15,916 nucleotides of DNA from JBDTMC01 sp039934475 (GCA_039934475.1 JBDTMC010000147.1:1-15916), one strand, 5' to 3'. Positions 1-6,813 are shown, counted from the first letter of the stretch. Translations and numbers: made by a program. The notes: generated by a model not told the origin, from the sequence alone.

Positions 1-612
1 GCCCCGGAACCCAAAGCCGACCCGGAACCCGAGCCGCCCCCCATCGAATTTGAAGACTGGTCCCTCGTGCGAACCAAGGAAGGCAAGGCCGGTTGGGTTC
101 TAAGCCGCGCCCTCAATATGGCGATCCCCGACCAGGTGGCCCAATACGCTGAAGGCAAACGCATCACCTCCTATTTCCCGTTAGGCGAAGTTCGCGACCG
201 CGATGAGGTCCACAACCACTGGCTTTGGACCACCATCGCCGGCAAGCTGAAGGACTATCAGTTCGACAGCTTCCGCGTCTTCATGTGGAGCGAACGCCGG
301 CACCGCTACGAGACTTCGTATATCGATCGCAACGTCATTGGCTACTTCCCGGTGGAAGTGAAGATGGGTGACGTCCCCACCTTCACCCTGCTGGTGCAAA
401 ACAAAGAGGGAGCCCTGGTCAAGAAGACCTATGCCTTCCAGGCGAACCGCGTGCGTCTGATCAGCACCGCCCCGGGAACACGCCCCGACCCCCTCGCCGG
501 TCTGCAGTCTACGCCAAAGGCCGAGCGGGCACCACTCGCCATGGGACCCGGCGTTTGGCAGCGTCTCATCGAACGGGCGGGCCAGATGCGGCAACGGATC
601 TTTGGAAAATAA
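1..612 (+). CDS. SH3-domain protein, 5' end outside the window
   Basis: The frame is open from the first base, so the true start lies upstream and 203 residues are visible. After a Pro/Glu-rich stretch (residues 1-15) comes the end of a bacterial SH3 (SH3_3-type) domain: Trp20, then KEGKAGWV around residues 26-33 and Leu38. This matches the usual W..V....G..GWV....L pattern of these small beta-barrels, which often bind cell-wall peptides. The remaining 160 residues hold charged and aromatic segments (for example HNHWLWTTIAGKL near 71-83) that I do not recognise. They end in a Pro-rich linker and an amphipathic Arg-rich tail. No membrane segment is visible in this part. A cell-envelope role is inferred only from the SH3 domain. 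The stop codon is TAA at 610-612, and the same frame continues into a domain-like remnant. Confidence 0.75.
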   Translation, partial: APEPKADPEPEPPPIEFEDWSLVRTKEGKAGWVLSRALNMAIPDQVAQYAEGKRITSYFPLGEVRDRDEVHNHWLWTTIAGKLKDYQFDSFRVFMWSERRHRYETSYIDRNVIGYFPVEVKMGDVPTFTLLVQNKEGALVKKTYAFQANRVRLISTAPGTRPDPLAGLQSTPKAERAPLAMGPGVWQRLIERAGQMRQRIFGK

Positions 613-714
613 CTCGACGGTACCCGCTACCGCGTCGCCGCCCGCACCGGCAATGTCTCCGACACGGCCACCACGAACGTGAGTTTTCGCTGCGTCATCG
701 ATCAGGCGGCTTAG
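613..714 (+). pseudogene. possible remnant of a formylglycine-generating-enzyme (FGE-sulfatase) domain C-terminus
   Basis: Directly after the SH3 gene's TAA, and in the same frame, 33 sense codons run to a TAG at 712-714. They read LDGTRYRVAARTG...NVSFRCVIDQAA. The R-hydrophobic-A-(S/A)-R...(G/S)FRCV pattern is how FGE-sulfatase/SUMF1-type domains end (usually ...GFRCV). There is no start codon or ribosome binding site, so it cannot be a gene of its own. It may be the tail of a domain lost by deletion, or the old C-terminus of a longer fusion now cut off by the TAA. The match is short and was made by eye. Confidence 0.35.
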
Positions 715-725
715 TTCGTCGTCGG

Positions 726-1316
726 CTACCACGTCTTCGCGGTTCGCTGCGTCTCAACGTACGACACTAACTCTACGAAGAATTCCCGAAAATCCTCCCC
801 CAGCCCTTCATAGTTGTTGACAAGCTCCTCAACGCCGCCCGCTAGGCCGATGTCTGTCCGGACTCGCAGTGCCACTCGGTCCACTACCACGGCGATTCCC
901 TCCACCTCCGCATACCGGGCCATCCAGTGGAGTGGCATCAGGCGCTCCATCGAAAGGCGTGCTCGGTCGGGCAGCAGATGCCACCGCTCCAGCATCCGCA
1001 CCCGGCACTGTTCCAGGAAGTCCAACAAATGCGTTGGCGCATACTCAACCCAATCCCGCGCCAGAAAATGATCGTAGAAGATATCGATCAATACCGGCGC
1101 CGCCCGCCGCCTCGCCGCGCTGCAACGCGCCACGCTGCGCGCAAAGATCCGATGGCTATCCGTAAAGCGGTCGATCTTTCGATGCAGTTCCACGCCTTCC
1201 CGCAGCCGCGCGTCGGCGATCGCCGATGCCGGCGCCTTCAGGAAGTCGGCCAACAGATTCCCGAGCAGGGATTCGGAGGTTCCATCGGAGAGATAAAGGT
1301 GCGCCAGGTAGTTCAA
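726..1316 (-). CDS. acpH: acyl carrier protein phosphodiesterase (AcpH/DUF479 family)
   Basis: AcpH removes the 4'-phosphopantetheine arm from holo-acyl carrier protein and so takes part in prosthetic-group turnover in fatty acid synthesis. The 196-residue length fits the family (about 193 in E. coli). The N-terminus MNYLAHLYLS with SLLGNLLADF at 17-25 is the family hallmark. The metal/active-site segments are LHRKID (44-49, with His45 and Asp49), FTDSH (51-55) and LIDIFYDHFLA (76-86, with Asp78, Asp82 and His83). The start is TTG at 1316. An in-frame TAA lies three codons upstream and the family begins exactly here, so no other start is possible. No clear Shine-Dalgarno site is seen. The gene stands alone, 11 bp from the remnant upstream on the other strand. 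Confidence 0.9.
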   Translation of the reverse strand: MNYLAHLYLSDGTSESLLGNLLADFLKAPASAIADARLREGVELHRKIDRFTDSHRIFARSVARCSAARRRAAPVLIDIFYDHFLARDWVEYAPTHLLDFLEQCRVRMLERWHLLPDRARLSMERLMPLHWMARYAEVEGIAVVVDRVALRVRTDIGLAGGVEELVNNYEGLGEDFREFFVELVSYVETQRTAKTW

Positions 1317-1496
1317 TTCACCAGCTTACGCGAACGCAATCCAAATCCCTTCGTCCCCGAAGTACTACTCGCTCCCAGTGCTATTAATCAAGAGTATATG
1401 GCCAGAGTGTGCTGGCAAGGCCGGGAATTCTTTAGCGGCCTAACTCTTTCTCGCTCCCATCGTCCAATCAGGGTGACTAAAGCATTGGGGAAATAC

Positions 1497-1706
1497 ATGA
1501 GCACCGCGGCAATCCTGCTGGCTGCCGTAATGCTACTGGGAATGGTCCGCAATCCTGGCCCCCTCGTACCGCGTGCGGCAAGCCGCTTCCTGCGCTATTT
1601 CCAGGCCTCGCAGACGCACAATGTCCAGGGGAGCCTCTATGAGAAGGTCGTCTACAGTTTCGTCCTTGCTACCTCACCCGGCGCGCCCCACAATACCTGC
1701 TCCTAG
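1497..1706 (+). CDS. possible small membrane-anchored protein (69 aa), unrecognised
   Basis: ATG at 1497 follows a weak GGGGA site about 5 bp upstream. The predicted peptide starts with a hydrophobic helix (MSTAAILLAAVMLLGMV) and continues with a basic, aromatic segment (ASRFLRYFQAS, then LYEKVVYSFVLA). Third codon positions are mostly G or C, as in the neighbouring real genes, which favours coding. I do not recognise the family. The same frame is also open upstream, antisense to acpH, but that part is a shadow. The ORF may encode an orphan membrane peptide or may be chance. Confidence 0.35.
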   Translation: MSTAAILLAAVMLLGMVRNPGPLVPRAASRFLRYFQASQTHNVQGSLYEKVVYSFVLATSPGAPHNTCS

Positions 1707-1731
1707 CCTTCACGGCGCAACGCATTGGCCT

Positions 1732-1857
1732 TCATTTCCGGCGTCGGGGTTCACGTGCAAACATCTGGTACTGAAACGGAGCTTCGGGCATCTTCACTAC
1801 CCACGCTGCCGCAGAGAATAAGGCGAGCGCGCAAAGACGGGTGAGTTGTCTTCGCAT
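1732..1857 (-). CDS. possible short exported peptide ORF (41 aa), maybe frameshifted
   Basis: ATG at 1857 opens a peptide with a classical signal-like start: MRRQLTRLCALALFSAAAW, two to three Arg then a hydrophobic core. It continues VKMPEAPFQYQMFAREP and stops at TGA 1732-1734. A one-base shift after FAREP would give another 12 residues (DAGNEGQCVAP). The ATG lies directly behind the T-run of the TPR gene's terminator and has no ribosome binding site. Translation would therefore need readthrough or its own start. It may be a decayed gene. Function unknown. Confidence 0.25.
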   Translation of the reverse strand: MRRQLTRLCALALFSAAAWVVKMPEAPFQYQMFAREPRRRK

Positions 1858-1893
1858 AAAAACAGTTACGGGCACCGCCCATGGTGCCCGTAA
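1858..1893 (-). terminator. intrinsic terminator of the TPR-protein gene
   Basis: On the minus strand, 46 bp after the TPR gene stop, an 11-bp perfect stem (TTACGGGCACC pairing with GGTGCCCGTAA) closes a 6-nt loop. A T-rich run (CTGTTTTT) follows. This is a textbook Rho-independent terminator. The other direction lacks a T-run. Confidence 0.8.
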
Positions 1894-1939
1894 TGCGTTC
1901 TCTCTAAATCACCCCAAGGGGGGCAGCCTTTCGGCGCGG

Positions 1940-3256
1940 CTACTTCTTTTTCGAAACGCCCTTCCTGGCGGCTCCGGCGGACTTCTTCGCGGCAGGCGCG
2001 GCAGCGGGCCAACCGGAGAGCTTCTCTTTCTCCACATCGAAGGTTACGTTAAACGGATCCGGTGCAAATGCCACCGGCGTGCCTTCAAACTCAATCACTG
2101 TCCCCGGATCAGCCTTGCTTGCCAAGGGGGTTTCAAACTTCAGCGTTGCTTCAGGCGTTGTTGCGTCGGCAATTGCTACCACCACTTCCTTCGGCCGCGT
2201 AGCCGGAGTCATTGAGATCACAGTCGCCTTGAACTTGGTGACGCCGTTCGCGCCGCCGGGGATCGCATGGTCCTTCACGGAATCCGTAAAGTATTGCGGT
2301 CCGTTCGGTCCAGCCAGCTCTTTCTTGATGCTCATCCACAGCGCCAGCATTGGGTTCGACTTCTTGAACTCTTCTTCCTTCTCCGCGGCCAGCGCTGCAG
2401 AGCTCTTGATCTTGAAGTCAGCCGGCGGCATCGGGTCGGTCTTGGCTCGAGCGATAATCTCGTCCAGTCCGCTCTTGTCCCCATGGAAGTTCGTATAGAT
2501 CTTCTCCAGGTAGGTCTGAATCTGTTTGCGCGTAGCTGGGTCCAGCGCGTTCGCGCCTTCGTAGTTAGCCGCCCTCGCGAAGTAGTACAGCGCCTGCGCC
2601 TGAGTTTCGGGGTTCCGTTGGGCCAGCACAACTGTGCCCATCCAGTAGGAAACCTGGGCCTTGGTAGGATCGATCCCAATCACCTTCTTGAATTCCGCCT
2701 CGGCATCTGGCATCTTCTTGCGCTGCCAGTTCACCCATCCCAATGTCGTGTGAGCAATCGCTTCGATATTCGAGCGCTCCTTCTTCCACTGGTCGTCGTT
2801 CAGCGCAGCCGGCTTCTTTTCCGCCGCAAAAATCGTATCAAGACTCGCCAGCAGGCTGTTCGCGCCTTGCTCACCCGTGTCCAGCGCGGCGGGGGATGCG
2901 TCGCCCATCGCTACTGTCATCAGGTTGATCCAGAGCAGGCCCGAGGCGCTCTTCGGGTCGGCTGCCACCATCTCTTTGGCCGTCTCCAGAACCTTCGCGC
3001 CCTGGTTCAAGCCGCGGTAGGTATCAAGGTACAGCTGCATCCGCTCTTCCTTGAAGTCGGTAGTCGCGTACTTTTCCTTCCATTGGTTCAACAACGCGAG
3101 CTTCTGCGTCGGATTCGCTTCTTTGAGGATCGAAGAGTACAGGTCGTATTCCGCCCGATCCTTGTAATTCTTCTGCGGCGCCTGCGCCCAGACCGTTAGG
3201 CCCAGAACCGACGTCAAGGCAAACGCCATAATCAATTTGGATGATTTCACCAGCAC
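1940..3256 (-). CDS. exported tetratricopeptide-repeat protein
   Basis: This 438-residue protein has an N-terminal signal peptide (lysines, a hydrophobic core at about 9-22, likely cleavage after AQA at 24-26), so it acts outside the cytoplasm. Helical repeats fill residues 30-270. The clearest TPR units lie near 165-235 (TTLGWVNWQRKKMPDAEAEF followed by VIGIDPTKAQVSYWMG). Such repeats form a protein-binding solenoid. A separate C-terminal domain at 335-416 looks beta-rich (KFKATVISM..., VIEFEGTPVAFAPDPFNVTF). It is followed by an Ala/Lys-rich tail ending in three lysines. The GTG start at 3256 is supported by a perfect AGGAGG (3262-3267) with 5-bp spacing. It has its own promoter and terminator and is monocistronic. 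Its partner and exact role are unknown. Confidence 0.8.
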   Translation of the reverse strand: MLVKSSKLIMAFALTSVLGLTVWAQAPQKNYKDRAEYDLYSSILKEANPTQKLALLNQWKEKYATTDFKEERMQLYLDTYRGLNQGAKVLETAKEMVAADPKSASGLLWINLMTVAMGDASPAALDTGEQGANSLLASLDTIFAAEKKPAALNDDQWKKERSNIEAIAHTTLGWVNWQRKKMPDAEAEFKKVIGIDPTKAQVSYWMGTVVLAQRNPETQAQALYYFARAANYEGANALDPATRKQIQTYLEKIYTNFHGDKSGLDEIIARAKTDPMPPADFKIKSSAALAAEKEEEFKKSNPMLALWMSIKKELAGPNGPQYFTDSVKDHAIPGGANGVTKFKATVISMTPATRPKEVVVAIADATTPEATLKFETPLASKADPGTVIEFEGTPVAFAPDPFNVTFDVEKEKLSGWPAAAPAAKKSAGAARKGVSKKK

Positions 3257-3335
3257 TCTAGCCTCCTGACTGCACCACTACCGCTGGGCACAGACGCGTA
3301 CGTTGTCTCTCGATCGGATGAACGTGCAATTGCGG

Positions 3336-3365
3336 AGTATACCCAAATCGTATTCAAGCCCGCAA
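3336..3365 (-). promoter_or_regulatory. candidate sigma70-type promoter for the TPR gene
   Basis: On the minus strand, TTGCGG (3360-3365) is followed after 18 bp by TATACT (3336-3341), which is one mismatch from the -10 consensus. Transcription would begin near 3329, giving a leader of about 70 nt that ends in a strong AGGAGG site. The match was made by eye. Confidence 0.45.
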
Positions 3366-3448
3366 CCTCTTGAACCTTTAGATGCACGCAGATCCCGGAG
3401 TGTTCCCACCGATGCAACGTGCCGTTCCAACACCCCTCGTTCCAGGTA

Positions 3449-3457
3449 TGCTAGAAT
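3449..3457 (+). promoter_or_regulatory. candidate extended -10 promoter for the symporter gene
   Basis: TG-C-TAGAAT is an extended -10 element. No good -35 sits 16-18 bp upstream. The predicted start of transcription is near 3464, only about 5 nt before the chosen ATG at 3469. The mRNA would then be nearly leaderless, which fits the lack of a ribosome binding site. Confidence 0.3.
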
Positions 3458-3468
3458 CGCCCGTTCTC

Positions 3469-4917
3469 ATGCGCCTTTTCGATCTCACTGTGATCCTGTT
3501 CTACCTTGCGGGGATCACCTGGTTTGGTTCGCGCTTCCGGGACTCGCACAAAACCCTTCGTGACTACTTCCTTGGCGGCCGCAACACACCGTGGTGGGCG
3601 ATCGCTTTTTCGATCGTTTCGGCTGAGACCAGCACTCTTACCGTCATCGGCACTCCCGCCCTCGCCTTCAACGGTAACTTCGGATTCCTGCAAGTGGTCT
3701 TCGGCTACCTGTTAGCCCGCCTGACCATCTCCATTGTATTCCTGCCGCACTACTTTCGCGGAGAGATGTTCACCGCATATGAGCTAATGCAGGTACGCTT
3801 TGGTCCCAATATTCGCAAACTAACGGCTGGTACTTTTCTCCTACTGCGGGCCCTGGCAGAGGGAGTCCGAGTCTTTGCCATCTCAATCGTCATTGCCATC
3901 ATACTCGGAACCGGGGAGATTGCGTCGATCCTTCTCATTGTCGCCCTGACGCTGTTTTACACGTTTGAAGGTGGCATGACCGCCGTCATTTGGACAGATG
4001 TCATCCAGATGTTTCTCTACATCGGCGGCGCACTTCTTAGCTTCTTCGTCATCCTCGGCCAAATACCCGGCGGCTGGGATCACGTCGCTGCCGTCGCCGG
4101 CGCCGCCCATAAGTGGCAAATCTTCGATTTTAGATTCGCCCTCACATCCGAATTTTTCAGTAGACCCTACAGCTTTTGGGGTGGCTTTATCGGCGGAGCC
4201 TTCCTCACCACCGCCAGTCATGGCACTGAGCAATTGATGGTCCAACGTCTGCTTGCCGCCCGCTCGGAAAGGGACAGCCGTCTCGCTCTCTTCGGAAGTT
4301 GGCTCGTCGTGTTCTTTCAGTTCTTTCTTTTCCTTGTCATAGGGGCAACGCTCTTCGTCTACTACGGTGACAACAACCTCGTGGCGCCGCATCCCCCTGA
4401 CCGCATTTATCCGCAGTTCATTTGGAAGTTTTTGCCGCCTGGCATCGCGGGATTGGTCATTGCCGCCATCCTCGCCGCCGCCATGTCGAATCTCAGCGCC
4501 GCCCTGAATTCACTGTCTTCCACCAGCATTATGGATTTCTACAAGCCAATGATGCAGCGCGCGGGCCGCGAAAAATCGGAGGCTCATTATGTCGCCCTCG
4601 CCAAATGGATCACCGTGGTCTGGGGCGCTATTCTATTTGGCGTCGGCCTCGTCGCCCGGCACTGGGGTTCCGTCCTCGAAGCTGGCCTTTCCATCGCTTC
4701 TATCCTCTACGGCGGCTTGCTGGGCATCTTTCTATTGGGTATGCTCACCAAACGGGTCGGGGAGCGCGCAGCGATGGTAGCCATGGTCGCTGGCCTCACC
4801 GTCATGCTCTATGTGAAGTTCTTCACTCCGATCGCTTGGACCTGGTACGTTCTCATTGGAACCAGCGTCACCTTCGCCGTCGGTTTGCTGGCGTCCTTCG
4901 TCCAACGCGATGCATGA
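3469..4917 (+). CDS. sodium:solute symporter (SSS family)
   Basis: This is a multi-pass inner-membrane carrier that uses the sodium gradient to import a small solute; the substrate cannot be read from the sequence. From the chosen start it has 482 residues, within the usual 450-550, with about 13 hydrophobic segments. Family marks are LRDYFLGGRNTPWW (30-43) and the SIVSAETSTLTVIGTPA block (48-64) in the first helices. Others are LRALAEGVRVFA (126-137), FEGGMTAVIWTDVIQ (166-180) and AAAMSNLSAALNSLSS (336-351), where the conserved small and polar residues form the sodium site. The frame is open to an ATG at 3382, but family similarity begins at MRLFDLTVILFYLAG, so I place the start at 3469. An ATG at 3448 is possible. 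The permease gene follows after 45 bp on the same strand, so the two are probably co-transcribed. Confidence 0.9.
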   Translation: MRLFDLTVILFYLAGITWFGSRFRDSHKTLRDYFLGGRNTPWWAIAFSIVSAETSTLTVIGTPALAFNGNFGFLQVVFGYLLARLTISIVFLPHYFRGEMFTAYELMQVRFGPNIRKLTAGTFLLLRALAEGVRVFAISIVIAIILGTGEIASILLIVALTLFYTFEGGMTAVIWTDVIQMFLYIGGALLSFFVILGQIPGGWDHVAAVAGAAHKWQIFDFRFALTSEFFSRPYSFWGGFIGGAFLTTASHGTEQLMVQRLLAARSERDSRLALFGSWLVVFFQFFLFLVIGATLFVYYGDNNLVAPHPPDRIYPQFIWKFLPPGIAGLVIAAILAAAMSNLSAALNSLSSTSIMDFYKPMMQRAGREKSEAHYVALAKWITVVWGAILFGVGLVARHWGSVLEAGLSIASILYGGLLGIFLLGMLTKRVGERAAMVAMVAGLTVMLYVKFFTPIAWTWYVLIGTSVTFAVGLLASFVQRDA

Positions 4918-4962
4918 GCCTCCCTCGGCCCATCGCCCTTGTCCGTATCTGGAGAATATTTA

Positions 4963-6339
4963 ATGCAGGAATATGGTCTCAAACGCGCTCTGGGTGTCTG
5001 GAGCGCTGTGGCGATCGTCGTCGGCACCGTCATCGGCAGCGGAATTCTGCTCGTGCCCAAGACGATGGTGCTGAACGTCGGCACTCCTAAAATGGTCTTC
5101 TTCGTGTGGGTCTTCGGCGGATTGCTTTCCCTCGCCGGCGCTCTCACCTACGCAGAGCTAGCCAGCGCCATGCCGGAAGCCGGTGGTGAATACGTCTATC
5201 TCCGCGAAGCCTACGGGCCCTTTTGGGGCTTTGTCTATGGCTGGACGCAAACATGGGTTGCCAAGACTGGCTCCATTGCCACGCTGGCCACTGGATTTTT
5301 TCTCTATTTAGCAAATTTCCGCCCCAGCCTGGAGAATGTTTTCTATACCATCCCTCTGCCGCTTGGCGCACATGGAGCGCCTCTCGACATCCGCTACGGC
5401 CAATTGATGGCGATGGCCGTCATTCTCGTTCTCGGTTTGGTTAACTATTTCGGCGTGAAGGTGGGCGGCGATGTGCAGGTGGTGGTTACCGTAATCAAGG
5501 TGGTACTCATCATTGGACTCATCGTCGTGGGGCTCACGGCGCCTATGGGAACCGTCGCAAATTACGCTACATCCCACCCCGCTCCAGGAGGCATCGTCGG
5601 CTTTTTTGCCGCTCTGGTAGCCGTTCTCTGGGCCTATGACGGCTGGAACAACGTCAGTATGGTGTCTTCGGAAATCGAAAATCCGCAGCGCAATTTGCCC
5701 CTTTCCCTCATTGCCGGAACGCTTTTAGTGATGGTGCTCTATCTACTCGCCAACGCTGCCTATTTCTATGTCCTCACCGCGTCTGAAGTGGCCGCCAGTG
5801 ACCGAGTTCCCTCGGAGATGATGCGCCATATTTTCGGCCCCGGCGCCGCCAGTATCGTCGCCATCGGAGCCATGATTTCTATCCTTGCCGCTCTCAATGG
5901 GTCTATTTTGACCGGTTCTCGCGTACCCTATGCTATGGCCAGGGACCGTCGCTTCTTCGCCGCCGTGGCGCGTGTTCATCCGCAACATCGCACGCCGTCG
6001 GTTTCAATTCTGCTGCTTACCGTCTGGTCGGCGCTCCTGGTTCTCAGCGGGCAGTATGATCAGTTGTTCAACTATGTGATCTTCGCGAGTTGGATTCTCT
6101 ACGGTATGGCGACAGCTTCCGTCATCGTGTTGCGCATTAAACGCCCCGATATGCCCCGCCCCTATCGCGCTCTCGGCTATCCTGTGGTGCCGGTCCTGTT
6201 TGTTCTCGTGGCCATCGCGCTACTCGTCTCCACGTTCATCAAGTCGCCCCGCGAATCGGGCATGGGATTAGTGTTAATTTTTGCCGGGATTCCGTTTTAT
6301 CATTATTGGAAAAGGAAGGATTCCACGAGCCGTTCATAG
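4963..6339 (+). CDS. APC-superfamily amino acid permease
   Basis: This 458-residue transporter has about 12 membrane segments and should carry amino acids or related amines across the inner membrane, by proton symport or exchange. The diagnostic first helix holds GTVIGSGI (21-28), the broken-helix substrate site of LeuT-fold APC carriers. LTYAELASAMPEAGGEYVYLREAYGP (61-86) is the signature of the amino acid/polyamine branch. WAYDGWNN and a later loop with PYAMARDRRFF are also typical of SteT/LAT-like carriers. The ATG at 4963 has GGAG 8 bp upstream, which decides it over an in-frame TTG at 4939. The gene lies 45 bp after the sodium symporter, suggesting a joint uptake operon, perhaps for peptides or amino acids (inferred). 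No terminator with a T-run follows. Confidence 0.9.
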   Translation: MQEYGLKRALGVWSAVAIVVGTVIGSGILLVPKTMVLNVGTPKMVFFVWVFGGLLSLAGALTYAELASAMPEAGGEYVYLREAYGPFWGFVYGWTQTWVAKTGSIATLATGFFLYLANFRPSLENVFYTIPLPLGAHGAPLDIRYGQLMAMAVILVLGLVNYFGVKVGGDVQVVVTVIKVVLIIGLIVVGLTAPMGTVANYATSHPAPGGIVGFFAALVAVLWAYDGWNNVSMVSSEIENPQRNLPLSLIAGTLLVMVLYLLANAAYFYVLTASEVAASDRVPSEMMRHIFGPGAASIVAIGAMISILAALNGSILTGSRVPYAMARDRRFFAAVARVHPQHRTPSVSILLLTVWSALLVLSGQYDQLFNYVIFASWILYGMATASVIVLRIKRPDMPRPYRALGYPVVPVLFVLVAIALLVSTFIKSPRESGMGLVLIFAGIPFYHYWKRKDSTSRS

Positions 6340-6355
6340 TACTTGCGGAATCTCC

Positions 6356-6437
6356 TCGATTAGCGGTACTGGTATTTGTTGCGACGGTTCTGTTCTGATA
6401 TCAGAACAGAAATCCTTGATCTTCCTTTGCTAATCGA
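6356..6437. repeat. nested inverted repeats in the regulatory region
   Basis: TCGATTAGC (6356-6364) returns as GCTAATCGA (6429-6437) on both sides of the 24-bp palindrome. A wider pair, GTTGCGAC (6378-6385) and GTCGCAAC (6515-6522), flanks most of the region, with another TCGCAAC at 6464-6470. All pairs are exact. They could form a cruciform or mRNA structure, or be half-sites for a regulator. Confidence 0.5.
6388..6411. promoter_or_regulatory. 24-bp perfect palindrome, candidate operator 1
   Basis: The half-site TTCTGTTCTGAT is followed immediately by its exact reverse complement. Its core GTTCT-N6-AGAAC (6392-6407) is repeated at 6479-6494. A loop-free dyad with no T-run is a poor terminator but a good binding site for a dimeric repressor or activator. 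It ends 4 bp before the candidate -35 box. Confidence 0.55.
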
Positions 6438-6444
6438 CTAAAAA
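6416..6444 (+). promoter_or_regulatory. candidate promoter of the AT-hook gene
   Basis: TTGATC (6416-6421) is followed by a 17-bp spacer and TAAAAA (6439-6444). Both are four-of-six matches to consensus boxes at ideal spacing. It lies between the two GTTCT-N6-AGAAC dyads, which strengthens the case slightly. A second -10-like TACTAA at about 6455 has no partner at normal spacing. Confidence 0.3.
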
Positions 6445-6478
6445 AGAGGAGTGTACTAAAAGATCGCAACTCGTTACT

Positions 6479-6494
6479 GTTCTATTTTCAGAAC
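6479..6494. promoter_or_regulatory. candidate operator 2 (GTTCT-N6-AGAAC)
   Basis: This site has the same half-sites and the same 6-bp spacing as the core of the 24-bp palindrome. Its centre lies 87 bp downstream, close to eight helical turns. It sits between the candidate promoter and the start codon at 6537, where bound protein would block transcription or allow looping. Confidence 0.5.
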
Positions 6495-6536
6495 GAAGTC
6501 TCGATCATCAGTCAGTCGCAACTTGGGAGCAAATCA

Positions 6537-6743
6537 ATGGATGTAGCGAAAATGCTTACCGAACTCCGTCAGGAACGGGAGCAAATTGAAGAGGCAATCC
6601 TCAGTCTGGAACGGTTGGCCCGGGGCCGGGGCAAACGCCGGGGCCGTCCTCCAGCTTGGATGTCAACTGCAGTGAAGAAGCGCGGGCGGCCGCCCGGCAG
6701 CAAAAACAAGTCCAACAATAACTCGAAGGCCGCTGCGGTCTAG
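6537..6743 (+). CDS. small coiled-coil protein with two AT-hook motifs (68 aa)
   Basis: Residues 1-30 (MDVAKMLTELRQEREQIEEA...) form a charged heptad helix, probably a dimerising coiled coil. Two AT-hook cores follow: GKRRGRPP at about 32-39 and KKRGRPPGSK at about 47-56, the second a near-perfect RGRP hook with flanking lysines. The tail is basic and Asn-rich. AT hooks insert into the minor groove of AT-rich DNA, so a nucleoid-associated or architectural role is likely (inference from motif). Similar short proteins are, to my knowledge, common but unstudied in Acidobacteriota. The ATG has GGGAG 7 bp upstream. The gene has its own candidate promoter with paired operators and a terminator 38 bp after the stop, so it is a stand-alone, probably regulated unit. 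Confidence 0.8.
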   Translation: MDVAKMLTELRQEREQIEEAILSLERLARGRGKRRGRPPAWMSTAVKKRGRPPGSKNKSNNNSKAAAV

Positions 6744-6780
6744 CTCACACGGAAGCGACCGTCGTGGATCGAGTCTTTCG

Positions 6781-6811
6781 GGGACTGGCGCCGTGTCCGT
6801 CCCTTTTTTTT
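6781..6811 (+). terminator. intrinsic terminator after the AT-hook gene
   Basis: A GGGAC/GTCCC stem (6781-6785 with 6799-6803) is followed at once by eight T. The loop can form a competing GGAC/GTCC pair. It lies just before the stop codon of the convergent AmiE-NamZ gene and prevents read-in. Confidence 0.6.
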
Positions 6812-6813
6812 AA

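Larger units (their letters stand above)
1317..1939. other. intergenic stretch with two doubtful small ORFs and a terminator
   Basis: This 620-bp stretch lies between the starts of acpH (reading away to the left) and the end of the TPR gene. It should hold the acpH promoter. A TATACT box on the minus strand (1393-1398) is the only -10-like element, and no -35 sits at proper spacing. The stretch also holds the two small ORFs and the intrinsic terminator listed separately. Nothing else is recognised. Confidence 0.5.

Noticed and set aside
927..1496. Open + frame running across the acpH region
   Set aside because: It is antisense to acpH, whose protein is clearly conserved. Only the part after 1497 was kept as a doubtful ORF.
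2267..3199. 310-codon + frame opposite the TPR gene
   Set aside because: It is a mirror of a well-supported exported TPR protein and an Arg/Leu-rich translation typical of antisense frames in GC-rich genes.
6388..6411. Palindrome as terminator of the permease gene
   Set aside because: The dyad has no loop and no T-run follows, so it suits a protein-binding site better.
6392..6494. GTTCT-N6-AGAAC as a LexA/SOS box
   Set aside because: The half-sites and spacing do not match the LexA boxes I know (CTGT-N8-ACAG, GAAC-N4-GTTC, GTTC-N7-GTTC), and no SOS gene is nearby.
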